DNA of 19,506 bases from the NCBI GenBank assembly GCA_013867245.1, contig JACENB010000139.1:1-19506 (forward strand), written 5' to 3'. Below, one piece after another: positions 7,067 through 13,502 of this stretch. The translations under genes were made by a program, and so were the position numbers. Below the pieces are notes generated by a model, which saw nothing but the letters and a program-made list of their open reading frames with translations, made no database searches and was not told where the DNA came from. The number at the start of each line of letters is the position of its first letter. Positions within the stretch are counted from its first letter, which is position 1. Origin of the DNA: Nitrosopumilaceae archaeon (GTDB lineage: Archaea; Thermoproteota; Nitrososphaeria; Nitrososphaerales; Nitrosopumilaceae).

Positions 7067-7465
7067 TTAAAAGAAATTCCAATCACTAAATGTTTTTTTA
7101 ATTGATTCTAATGGATTGAAGTCTGTAATTGCTTTTTGTGATGATTCTTTTACATCAGAAATTTCATCTTGTATTGCTTTTTGTGATGATTCTTTTACAT
7201 CAGAAATTTCATCTTTAATTTTTTCTCCCACTTCAGTTATTTCGTTTGTAATTGCATTGGTTGTCTTTTCTGTAATTTTATCAACAGAATCATCAATTCG
7301 CTGCTCAACAGAATTTACAGTTTTTGAACTAAGATTAGTCACATCATCTTTTATCGAATCAATAACGGTTGCAGAAGTTGATGGGAATAGAGTGTCGATT
7401 TCATTTGAGAAAATCATTCCTCCCAGAACAATTATGCCTGCAATTATGCCTAATTTTATGAACAT
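7067..7465 (-). CDS. Small membrane-anchored repeat protein, probable coiled coil
   Basis: I do not recognise a characterised family. The 132-residue product has one N-terminal hydrophobic helix (about 3-20), suitable as a membrane anchor or uncleaved signal. A long hydrophilic region follows, rich in Lys, Glu, Asp, Ser and Thr and without cysteine. It resembles amphipathic coiled-coil or LEA-like proteins (for example IDDSVDKITEKTTNAI). A 15-residue unit, DEISDVKESSQKAI plus one residue, occurs twice in a row (about 85-114), and the second copy runs into TDF. The DNA copies are identical over 43 bases, so the duplication looks recent. The ATG at 7465 is preceded by AGGAA and an AT-rich TATA-like stretch. 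The gene converges with the sirtuin gene, with 18 bp between stops. The overlapping plus-strand reading frame shows no protein family features. Confidence 0.7.
   Translation of the reverse strand: MFIKLGIIAGIIVLGGMIFSNEIDTLFPSTSATVIDSIKDDVTNLSSKTVNSVEQRIDDSVDKITEKTTNAITNEITEVGEKIKDEISDVKESSQKAIQDEISDVKESSQKAITDFNPLESIKKTFSDWNFF
7128..7215. repeat. Tandem direct repeat, 45-bp period, two copies
   Basis: Bases 7128-7170 and 7173-7215 are identical over 43 positions, with a period of 45 bp. They lie in frame within the membrane-anchored protein gene and duplicate a 15-residue unit. The lack of any synonymous difference suggests recent slippage or strong homogenisation. Confidence 0.95.
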
Positions 7466-7539
7466 TTCCTAATTATTTTAAAAAATGGATTTTAGATTCA
7501 TACTAAAAAAAATAGTCAAAAATGATTGAATTTTCTTAG

Positions 7540-7947
7540 CTAATTTTCATCCCCATACACAAACCAATCAATTATTTCATCAATTTTCGATGAAGTGAGA
7601 ATGACTTTGATTGGACCCAGTGGAGATTCTTCAGATTCTTCACAAATGGCTATTTTTTCTACGAATGCAGCTTGCTTGTTCAGATAAAACCACGTAGAAT
7701 CATTTTTTAGATTTTTTTGAAGATTTCTTCTGTATGTTTTTTGAGATTGTTTTGAATGAACCACTTCGTAAATTTTTTCTAAAGAAGTCAGATCTTTGGA
7801 TTCTGCTGAAATTGAATAATTTTCAGTTTTAATCTTAGCATATGGAAAAATATTAGAAATTGATTTTTTTGTTTTATCTAGATCTTCTGAAGGATTTACT
7901 GCACAAAACATTTCGATTTTACAATTAATGTTTGGAATTTTCATCAT
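7540..7947 (-). CDS. UPF0201 family protein (predicted RNA-binding)
   Basis: The protein of about 135 residues matches the archaeal UPF0201 pattern. It has an early VNPSEDLDKTKKSISNIFP segment, a central block ending in WFYLNKQAAFVEK, and SPLGPIKVIL followed by IDEIIDWF near the C-terminus. The function is not established; the family is thought to bind RNA because its fold resembles ribosomal-protein domains. The start is best placed at the ATG at 7947, because it overlaps the TGA of the upstream kinase-like gene as ATGA, the usual arrangement for coupled translation. A TTG at 7953 would add two residues and is less likely. The gene is the second in a two-gene leftward operon with a UPF0200 nucleotide-kinase-like gene, a pairing also found in other archaea as far as I recall. 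Confidence 0.85.
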   Translation of the reverse strand: MMKIPNINCKIEMFCAVNPSEDLDKTKKSISNIFPYAKIKTENYSISAESKDLTSLEKIYEVVHSKQSQKTYRRNLQKNLKNDSTWFYLNKQAAFVEKIAICEESEESPLGPIKVILTSSKIDEIIDWFVYGDEN

Positions 7948-8489
7948 ACCCAACTTTGGATGATTTCATATGCAGATTCTATCAATTCCTCTTTAGTTAA
8001 CCCAATGTTTGAAATTGCATAATCAGATAATGCAATTGAATTACTAATTCCAACTCCTAATTCACGATTATCTCTTTCATCAAAATGTTCTTTTGTTTGA
8101 GGATCATCTGATCTTCCTCTCTTTTGTAGAAAATCGAATCTTGTATCAGTTGATGCATGAATAGCTAATAATTTTACATTTCCAATTTTTTTTAAGACTT
8201 CAATTTCATCATTTGAACGAACACCATCAATTAAAATTACATTAGAAGAGGATGATTCAATTTTTGGTTTTATCAATTCAGCTACTGCACCAGGGCCATT
8301 TTTTTCTCTAAGTTCAATCATTAATTTTCCAAGATTTGATCTTGATGGTTCCAGATTTCTTTTTTTGGCTTCCTCTCTTACTTCATTTCCCATATTGACT
8401 ACATCATAGCCTTTTGGTTTTAGCCCTTCAGCAATAGTGGATTTTCCAGCACCTGGCATGCCTGTCAAACACACAATTAGTTTTGTCAT
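7944..8489 (-). CDS. UPF0200 family P-loop kinase (nucleotide/dephospho-CoA kinase-like)
   Basis: The 181-residue protein has the Walker A motif GMPGAGKST at residues 10-18, immediately after a hydrophobic beta strand. It continues with NMGNEVREEA, a GPGAVAEL segment, a Walker-B-like strand VILIDGVRSNDE and a lid-like RGRSDDP containing arginines. This is the pattern of the archaeal UPF0200 family, which is related to adenylate kinase and bacterial dephospho-CoA kinase. The true substrate is unknown: a nucleotide or CoA precursor is possible, but nothing in the sequence decides it. The gene heads a two-gene operon and overlaps the UPF0201 gene by an ATGA junction. It is divergent from thpR, with 72 bp between the two start codons. 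Confidence 0.85.
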   Translation of the reverse strand: MTKLIVCLTGMPGAGKSTIAEGLKPKGYDVVNMGNEVREEAKKRNLEPSRSNLGKLMIELREKNGPGAVAELIKPKIESSSSNVILIDGVRSNDEIEVLKKIGNVKLLAIHASTDTRFDFLQKRGRSDDPQTKEHFDERDNRELGVGISNSIALSDYAISNIGLTKEELIESAYEIIQSWV

Positions 8490-8532
8490 TGTATATCAAA
8501 AACTAAACTCGTCTATGAAGCTACCGGAAATT

Positions 8533-8541
8533 ATTATAAAG
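8533..8541 (+). promoter_or_regulatory. TATA box of the thpR-cca-kinase operon
   Basis: ATTATAAAG is centred about 25 bp before the ATG at 8562. It is preceded by CCGGAAA (8524-8530), which could serve as a purine-containing BRE. The spacing fits a leaderless or nearly leaderless mRNA. Confidence 0.6.
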
Positions 8542-8561
8542 ATACATCAAGGAAAATTGTA

Positions 8562-9104
8562 ATGCGAACTTTTGTTGCAATTGAGATTTCAGAAAATGAT
8601 GTAAAAAAATCTATTAAAGATTTTCAAAATAAATTACAAATTAATGCAAAGCCGATAAATTCCGATCAATTACATTTTACATTGCAATTTTTGGGAGAAA
8701 TTACTGAAGAACAAATACAAAAGGTAATTGAATCACTACAAACAATCGAGTTTTCTGAATTTACTATAAACTTGAAAGGAGTAGGTGCATTTCCTAAACC
8801 AAAATTTCCACGAGTAATTTGGGTTGGAACAGATGAAGAAGGAGGGAAAAACCTGATTGAATTGGCAAAAAAAGTGGAAAATGTGCTTAAACCCCTAGGA
8901 TTAGTTTCTGATAAACCATTCAAACCACACATTACAATATTTAGAATTAAAAAGAAGATTGGAGATATAACAGAGGATTTGAATAAACAAAGAGTTACAG
9001 ATTTTGGAATGCAAAAAATTTTTAGTATTAAATTAAAGAAAAGTGAACTTACACCTGAGGGGCCGATCTATTCTGATTTAGAGGAGGTACTTGCCGTAAA
9101 ATGA
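8562..9104 (+). CDS. thpR: RNA 2',3'-cyclic phosphodiesterase (2H / LigT family)
   Basis: The 180-residue protein carries both catalytic motifs of the 2H phosphoesterase superfamily. They are H38-F-T-L in LHFTLQFLGE and H123-I-T-I in KPHITIFRIK, about 85 residues apart as in bacterial and archaeal ThpR/LigT. The beginning MRTFVAIEIS and the central PRVIWVG also fit. The enzyme opens 2',3'-cyclic phosphate ends of RNA to a 2'-phosphate and can act in vitro in 2'-5' ligation of tRNA halves. Its physiological substrate is uncertain. The gene is first in an operon and overlaps the CCA-adding enzyme gene as ATGA, which supports a role in RNA end metabolism. Confidence 0.92.
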   Translation: MRTFVAIEISENDVKKSIKDFQNKLQINAKPINSDQLHFTLQFLGEITEEQIQKVIESLQTIEFSEFTINLKGVGAFPKPKFPRVIWVGTDEEGGKNLIELAKKVENVLKPLGLVSDKPFKPHITIFRIKKKIGDITEDLNKQRVTDFGMQKIFSIKLKKSELTPEGPIYSDLEEVLAVK

Positions 9105-10432
9105 AGAAAGTCATCATTCATGTTATGAAGAATGTTATTCCTACAAAGACAGTAGAAAAATCAAAAGAAAGAATTGCAGAAACAGCATTGGAATTAGTCA
9201 AGAAAGAAATTGCAAAATTTCCTGAAATTATTGGAGTCGAATTTGGTGGATCATTTGCTAAGGGTACATGGTTATCAAAAGATGCAGATGTAGATATTTT
9301 TGTAAGATTCAGAAAATCAACTTCAGAAGAGAAATTTGAAAAGATCTCCAAAAAAATTGGTTTTGATTCAATGAAGAAATTTTCTCCATATGTAAGATAT
9401 TCTGAACACCCATATGTTGAGGCTAAAATGAATGATACAAAGATCAATGTAGTTCCATTTTATGATGTAAAAGCAGGTGAATGGAAAAGTGCTGCAGACA
9501 GATCACCATTTCACACAAAATTCATGTCAAAATCATTAACACAAAAAATGAGAAATGAAGTTAGAATTCTAAAAACATTTCTAAAATCAAATAGAATCTA
9601 TGGTGCAGAAATTGCAAAACAAGGATTCAGCGGATATGTTTCAGAAGTTCTAGTTTTACATTTTGGAAGTTTTGAAAATGTTATAAAATCAATTTCTAAA
9701 ATTGAAGAAAATCAAGTTGTCGGAAAAACTGCAAAGAAATTTGATACATCTCTAGTAATAATTGATCCAATAGATAGTAATAGAAATTTAGCTGCTGCGA
9801 TTTCTGATGAAAATATTGGAAAGTTTATTCTTGCTTGTAGGGCATTTAAGGAAAATCCAAAACTAGAATTTTTCAAGAATAAAAAATCAAGAGTTTCAAA
9901 GAAACACTGGGGAAATGTATTATCGATTAAATTTAATTTCAAAATTAGAAGCCCCGATATTATTTGGGGACAGATAAAGAGAGCAACATCATCATTAACC
10001 ACACAGTTGGAGTTAGCCGGCTTTACAGTACTAAGGAGTAGAGCATACACAGATCAACAAAAAGAAGCTTATCTTCTATTCTTTTTAGAATCAACCAAAA
10101 TTTCTGATATTTATGCAAAAACTGGACCAGAGTTTTTCAGAGAAAGTAGTTCAAAGAGTTTCATTTCTAAAAATCTTTCAAATGCAGAATTAGTATGGGT
10201 AGGAAATAACAAAAAAATCATCTCTTTAGAAAAGAGAAAACATGTTGATGCCAGTAAATTTATGAGTGAATTTTTGAAAAATAATCTTCAAACAGGCATA
10301 CCAAAGGGTCTTCAAGCTGATTTCAAGCGTGGTTTCAAAATTACCATTGGTGAAAAAGGATTAAGTAAATCAATTAAAGAGGTTGCAAGTGAGTTGATCT
10401 CAACAGATGGCACACTCCTTCATTTCAATTAA
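9101..10432 (+). CDS. cca: Archaeal class I CCA-adding tRNA nucleotidyltransferase
   Basis: The enzyme adds CCA to tRNA 3' ends without a nucleic-acid template. The 443-residue length matches archaeal class I enzymes. The nucleotidyltransferase signature is GGSFAKGTWLSKDADVDIF (49-67), with catalytic D63 and D65. Further family blocks are EHPYVEAK (102-109), SAADRSPFHTKF (130-141), GFSGYVSEVL and MRNEVRILKTFLKSN. Aligned from memory to the Archaeoglobus fulgidus enzyme (EVDVVP with D110), the third active-site carboxylate corresponds to N116 in KINVVPF, encoded by AAT, so this residue appears changed. The ATG at 9101 overlaps the thpR stop; M9 (9125) is an alternative start closer to the usual N-terminus. 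The last 26 bases overlap the following kinase gene. Confidence 0.93.
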   Translation: MKKVIIHVMKNVIPTKTVEKSKERIAETALELVKKEIAKFPEIIGVEFGGSFAKGTWLSKDADVDIFVRFRKSTSEEKFEKISKKIGFDSMKKFSPYVRYSEHPYVEAKMNDTKINVVPFYDVKAGEWKSAADRSPFHTKFMSKSLTQKMRNEVRILKTFLKSNRIYGAEIAKQGFSGYVSEVLVLHFGSFENVIKSISKIEENQVVGKTAKKFDTSLVIIDPIDSNRNLAAAISDENIGKFILACRAFKENPKLEFFKNKKSRVSKKHWGNVLSIKFNFKIRSPDIIWGQIKRATSSLTTQLELAGFTVLRSRAYTDQQKEAYLLFFLESTKISDIYAKTGPEFFRESSSKSFISKNLSNAELVWVGNNKKIISLEKRKHVDASKFMSEFLKNNLQTGIPKGLQADFKRGFKITIGEKGLSKSIKEVASELISTDGTLLHFN

Positions 10433-11168
10433 AAAGTTTGTTGATGAGCCATATTCAGAAATTCTTGGGTATCCAAAAGCAACTTCACGTCAAATAAAAT
10501 CTAGAATTAGTGAATTAGAAAAACTAAAAATTAAATCTATTTCATTGACTGGTCCAACGACATTAGGGAAATTAGAGATTCTTGGAAAAGGTTACGTAGG
10601 TGTGGTTGTTCTTGCAAAGAAAGGTAGTAAAGAAGTTGCATTAAAAATTAGAAGAACAGATTCACAAAGAAAAGAAATGAAAAATGAGGCAAAATTATTG
10701 AAAATAGTAAATTCTGTAAATGTTGGACCAAAAATGTTTGATGTAAGTAGAAATTTTTTGATAATGGAATACATTGAAGGAATCAAAATTATTGATTGGG
10801 TAAATTCGCTCAAAGGAGTTGGGAGTGTAAAAAAATTGAAATCAACAATTAGACAAGTTCTTGAAGATTGTTATAATTTGGATCAAATTGGTTTTGACCA
10901 TGGAGAGTTAAGTAATATTTCAAAACACGTAATTGTTGGAAAAACAAAATCCACTCTAATAGATTTTGAAAGTTCTAGTGTTAAAAGAAAGCCATCAAAT
11001 GTTACATCAGTAACTCAAGCAATTTTTATTGGTTCAGGAATTGCAAAAAAAGTACAAAAGATTTACAGAAATCCATCTAAGGAGAAAATTATTGGTGCCC
11101 TAAAGCAGTATAAACAAGAAAAATCTCTTGAAAATTTTGAAAATCTCTTGAAAATTTTGAAATTGTAA
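10407..11168 (+). CDS. Atypical Ser/Thr protein kinase-like protein (COG2112/RIO-like type)
   Basis: The 253-residue protein shows a small kinase fold. A glycine-rich loop GKGYVGVVVLAK (60-71) is followed by the ATP lysine K80 in VALKIRR, E94 in NEAKLLK and the hinge-like MEYIEG (120-125). The catalytic loop reads HGELSNISKH (165-174) in place of HRDLKPEN, with Glu where the catalytic Asp is normal. The metal motif is DFE (187-189) rather than DFG. RIO kinases use HGDLS, and archaeal COG2112 proteins, as I recall, use HGEL with a KH pair, so this belongs to the latter type. Activity is likely but unproven, and the target is unknown. The gene overlaps cca by 26 bases, implying translational coupling. 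Its stop abuts the tRNA-Pro gene, and the last codons lie in a 20-bp tandem duplication. Confidence 0.8.
   Translation: MAHSFISIKKFVDEPYSEILGYPKATSRQIKSRISELEKLKIKSISLTGPTTLGKLEILGKGYVGVVVLAKKGSKEVALKIRRTDSQRKEMKNEAKLLKIVNSVNVGPKMFDVSRNFLIMEYIEGIKIIDWVNSLKGVGSVKKLKSTIRQVLEDCYNLDQIGFDHGELSNISKHVIVGKTKSTLIDFESSSVKRKPSNVTSVTQAIFIGSGIAKKVQKIYRNPSKEKIIGALKQYKQEKSLENFENLLKILKL
11121..11160. repeat. Exact 20-bp tandem duplication at the kinase 3' end
   Basis: Bases 11121-11140 and 11141-11160 are identical. The unit length is not a multiple of three, so the second copy is read in another frame and creates the C-terminal ending NLLKILKL and the TAA at 11166-11168. With a single copy the frame would continue into the tRNA gene, with the next in-frame stop there. 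Confidence 0.95.
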
Positions 11169-11242
11169 TGGGACCGGCAGGATTTGAACCTGCGACCACT
11201 AGTCCCCCAGACTAGTATCATACCAAGCTAGACGACGATCCC
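11169..11242 (-). tRNA. tRNA-Pro (anticodon GGG)
   Basis: Read on the minus strand, the sequence folds into a full cloverleaf. The acceptor stem is GGGATCG with CGGTCCC, and the D arm carries TAGCTTGGTA. The anticodon stem is CTAGT/ACTAG around loop CTGGGGG, with anticodon GGG at 11208-11206. The variable loop has five bases, and the T stem GCAGG/CCTGC closes loop TTCAAAT. The discriminator is A (11169). There is no intron and no encoded CCA, so the 3' end must be made by RNase Z and the CCA-adding enzyme, both encoded nearby. It decodes CCC and CCU. Its 3' end touches the TAA of the convergent kinase gene with no spacer. Confidence 0.96.
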
Positions 11243-11263
11243 TTGTCTCAGAGGCACAAAATG

Positions 11264-11275
11264 AAATTATTAAAT
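11264..11275. promoter_or_regulatory. Near-palindromic TATA element shared by tRNA-Pro and the zinc-binding gene
   Basis: AAATTATTAAAT reads as ATTTAATAATTT on the other strand. Its centre is about 28 bp from the tRNA 5' end at 11242 on one side and about 29 bp from the GTG at 11299 on the other. Both distances fit archaeal TATA-to-start spacing, so one element could direct transcription both ways. No second TATA-like sequence is evident in the 56-bp gap. Confidence 0.5.
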
Positions 11276-11298
11276 CGTCGTATTAACAAACAGAAATT

Positions 11299-11508
11299 GT
11301 GAAAATTTGTAATATTTGCCACAAACTTTCTGGAACAGGAGAAGACCACATAGATTGTATTCAAAAAAGAAGCATAGAGTTAGAAGCTGAAGATTTCAAA
11401 AATAATATTCCTGAAAAACTTAATCTTTCTAAAAACGACAAAGAGCTTGGTGTCGAAATGAAAGCTCTATTAGAACACCTCGCAAGAGAAAAAGACAATT
11501 CTGATTGA
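11299..11508 (+). CDS. Small zinc-binding protein (CxxC...HxxC), unknown function
   Basis: The 69-residue protein starts with GTG and opens directly with C4-x2-C7-x9-H17-x2-C20, a compact set of four zinc ligands. The rest is charged and probably helical (ELEAEDFKNN and EMKALLEHLAREKD). I do not recognise a named family; such a module could bind nucleic acid or protein. GTG is the only sensible start: the zinc motif begins three codons later and a TATA-like element lies about 29 bp upstream, consistent with a leaderless mRNA. The TGA at 11506-11508 directly abuts the stop of the convergent flavoprotein gene. Confidence 0.7.
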   Translation: MKICNICHKLSGTGEDHIDCIQKRSIELEAEDFKNNIPEKLNLSKNDKELGVEMKALLEHLAREKDNSD

Positions 11509-12657
11509 TTAAAGCCATTTAGACATTCTTTCTTTTTCAAATTCTCGTTTGCTTGAAAGATTTTCAGAAGTTTGTGCAGAAATGCTAGTTGAGGGTTTGG
11601 ATTGTGAAAACATGTCAACTTCAATTACTGAAGCTGTGTCTCTTCCTGATTCAATATAACAACCTCCTTTTCCATCAAATAATTCAGATGCATCTTTTGA
11701 CTGAAGTTTTGAGATAATATTTTTTGCAACAGTTACTCCTTCACCTTCTGCAAAAACTCCAGCTTTTGGTACTGCCATATTTTCTGTAACTACCAAACTA
11801 GTTACATCACCTACTGCAAACACATTTTCAAAAGGAGTTTTGCAATCTCTATCTATTGGGATAAATCCAGATTCTTTAGCTAATCCAGAATCATAGATTA
11901 CTTTTGGAGCAATGTGGGGCGGTACAGCTAAAAGCAAATCAAATTCAGCTTCACCGTTTTCAAAAATTAATTTTTTCGACTCAACTGATTTTATTTTAGA
12001 TGAATTATGAAAAGTAATTTTTTCAGAATTTACTAACTCAAGAATTTCTTTACTAACATCTGGACCAGCTGCAGGTAATGTGATGGGAGCTGGGCTGTAA
12101 AAGTCAATTTGAACAGAATCACGTACTCCACGCTTTCTTAGCATAGAATCTATCAATAAACTAGCCTCAAATGGTGCTGGAGGACACTTGTATGGCATTC
12201 CCATTATAGAAATTGCAATTTTTCCAGAATCAATATTTTCAAGTTTGTTGTGAATTTCTGAAAGTTGATCATGATCATACAAATTGAATCCATTTTCAGT
12301 TAATCCAGGAATTTTTTGTGGAGCTAAAACTGCACCTAATGATATTACAAGAAAATCATATGAGATATTTTTTTGGTTGGTTTTGACATTTTTGTTTTGA
12401 AGATCAATGGAAAGGATTTCATCTTGTATGAAGTTGATTTCTTTTTTTTCTAATTGATTTAGGTGACCAATAGAATTTTCAAAGGTTCGGGTTCCATTTA
12501 TTATCCATAATTTTGCAAATCCCACCATAAACCAGTCTTTTTTATCAATAACGGAGATTTTGACTTGTGATGAAGACAATGAATTTCTAATTTCATTTGC
12601 GGTAGCAAGTCCACCAAAACCTCCTCCCAAAATTACAACATGTGGAATATCTGCCAA
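11509..12657 (-). CDS. FAD-dependent oxidoreductase, sulfide:quinone oxidoreductase-like
   Basis: This 382-residue flavoprotein begins with the FAD-binding Rossmann motif VVILGGGFGGLATA (7-20). It has a second strand ISLGA (105-109) and closes with the FAD motif FENVFAVGDVTSL (276-288). C158 lies in YKCPPAPFEA, the motif around a redox-active Cys of sulfide:quinone oxidoreductases and flavocytochrome c sulfide dehydrogenases. C333 (GGCYIE) could be its partner; C272 is also present. An SQR-like or type II NADH dehydrogenase-like role at the membrane with a quinone acceptor is plausible, but the substrate cannot be fixed from sequence. The start is TTG at 12657, because no ATG precedes the Rossmann strand, and it lies one base after the upstream SDR stop. 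The two genes form an operon. The C-terminal tail of about 35 residues is Ser/Lys-rich. Confidence 0.8.
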   Translation of the reverse strand: MADIPHVVILGGGFGGLATANEIRNSLSSSQVKISVIDKKDWFMVGFAKLWIINGTRTFENSIGHLNQLEKKEINFIQDEILSIDLQNKNVKTNQKNISYDFLVISLGAVLAPQKIPGLTENGFNLYDHDQLSEIHNKLENIDSGKIAISIMGMPYKCPPAPFEASLLIDSMLRKRGVRDSVQIDFYSPAPITLPAAGPDVSKEILELVNSEKITFHNSSKIKSVESKKLIFENGEAEFDLLLAVPPHIAPKVIYDSGLAKESGFIPIDRDCKTPFENVFAVGDVTSLVVTENMAVPKAGVFAEGEGVTVAKNIISKLQSKDASELFDGKGGCYIESGRDTASVIEVDMFSQSKPSTSISAQTSENLSSKREFEKERMSKWL

Positions 12658-12658
12658 G

Positions 12659-13399
12659 TTAACGTTCTTGTGTTGTTGGTCGTATCAAGATTTCATTAAC
12701 ATTAACGTAAGGTGGTGAGTCTACTGCAAACAAGATTGCATTTGCTATATCTTCAGCGTGTAAGGCTTCCATCTTTGCTGCATTCTCTACAAATCCCTTC
12801 AAAGATTCATCTGTGATTGTGTTATTGAGTTCTGTATCTACAACACCAGGTTCAATACTTGTGACTCTAATGTTTGAACGAATGCTAAATTCTTGTCTTA
12901 GTCCCTCACTAAATGCAGCAACTGCGTGTTTTGTTGCACAATATACACTGCCAGCAGGAAAGACAATTCTTCCTGCAACAGATGACAGATTAACAATATG
13001 ACCAGATTTTTTTTCTTTCATGTGAGTGATTACTGCTGCAGTAGAATACAACACACCTTTGATATTGACATCAATCATTCTGTCCCATTCATCTACCTTG
13101 AGGTTTTTGAAGAAGCTCAGAGGCATGAGGCCTGCATTATTTACTAAAATATCAATTGAATTCCATTTTTCTAAAACAGCTTTTGCAAAATCATCACATT
13201 CTGATTTTTGTGTAACATCTAATTTTTGATAAAATACTTCTCCACCGTTTTCAGTAATTTTTTTTGCAAGTTCTTCTAATCTATCAACTCTTCTGGCACC
13301 AATAGCTACTTTTGCACCTGCTTTTGATAGTGCTAAGGCAGTGGCAAATCCAATACCGCTACTAGCTCCAGTAATTATTGCAACTTTATCTTTAATCAA
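12659..13399 (-). CDS. Short-chain dehydrogenase/reductase (SDR)
   Basis: The 246-residue protein is a classical SDR. The coenzyme motif is TGASSGIG (10-17), the structural motif NNAG lies at 87-90, and the catalytic residues are S140, Y153 and K157 (Y-CAT-K). EPGVVDTE is the usual loop after the active site. R36-R37 after the second beta strand favour NADP(H). Residue motifs such as LMPLSFF and PPYVNVNEILIRPTTQ resemble the YdfG/NADP-dependent hydroxy-acid dehydrogenase branch, but the substrate is not assigned. The start is TTG at 13399: the codon just before it is an in-frame TAA, and the sequence begins KVAIITGA within a few residues. It is the first gene of a two-gene operon with the SQR-like flavoprotein. 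Confidence 0.9.
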   Translation of the reverse strand: MIKDKVAIITGASSGIGFATALALSKAGAKVAIGARRVDRLEELAKKITENGGEVFYQKLDVTQKSECDDFAKAVLEKWNSIDILVNNAGLMPLSFFKNLKVDEWDRMIDVNIKGVLYSTAAVITHMKEKKSGHIVNLSSVAGRIVFPAGSVYCATKHAVAAFSEGLRQEFSIRSNIRVTSIEPGVVDTELNNTITDESLKGFVENAAKMEALHAEDIANAILFAVDSPPYVNVNEILIRPTTQER

Positions 13400-13471
13400 T
13401 TAGTCACACTGAATTTTGACATCGTAAAAATGTTTAGACGAGTTAGGGAATTCTTAGAAAAATACTGGCAA

Positions 13472-13483
13472 CTTTATTAAAAG
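13472..13483 (+). promoter_or_regulatory. TATA box of the AN1 zinc-finger gene
   Basis: CTTTATTAAAAG is centred about 26 bp upstream of the ATG at 13503, consistent with a leaderless transcript. An ATG at 13494 is followed by a stop after three codons and is not the start. Confidence 0.6.
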
Positions 13484-13502
13484 AAAAATACTAAATGAAA
13501 TT

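Noticed and set aside
7128..7215. Short repeats as a CRISPR array
   Set aside because: The two copies are tandem, in frame and coding, with no unique spacers; the repeats at 11121-11160 and 16474-16527 are likewise coding.
7116..7472. Plus-strand open frame of 118 codons opposite the membrane-anchored repeat protein
   Set aside because: Its product has no domain features and its composition is the reverse image of the minus-strand gene, which has a clean anchor plus coiled-coil design and an upstream AGGAA.
7948..7953. TTG start for the UPF0201 gene, six bases upstream of the chosen ATG
   Set aside because: The ATG at 7947 gives the standard ATGA overlap with the upstream gene and better fits the family N-terminus.
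9712..10050. Minus-strand open frame of 112 codons inside cca
   Set aside because: It lies wholly within a well-supported enzyme gene and shows no recognisable family; it is a by-product of AT-rich codon use.
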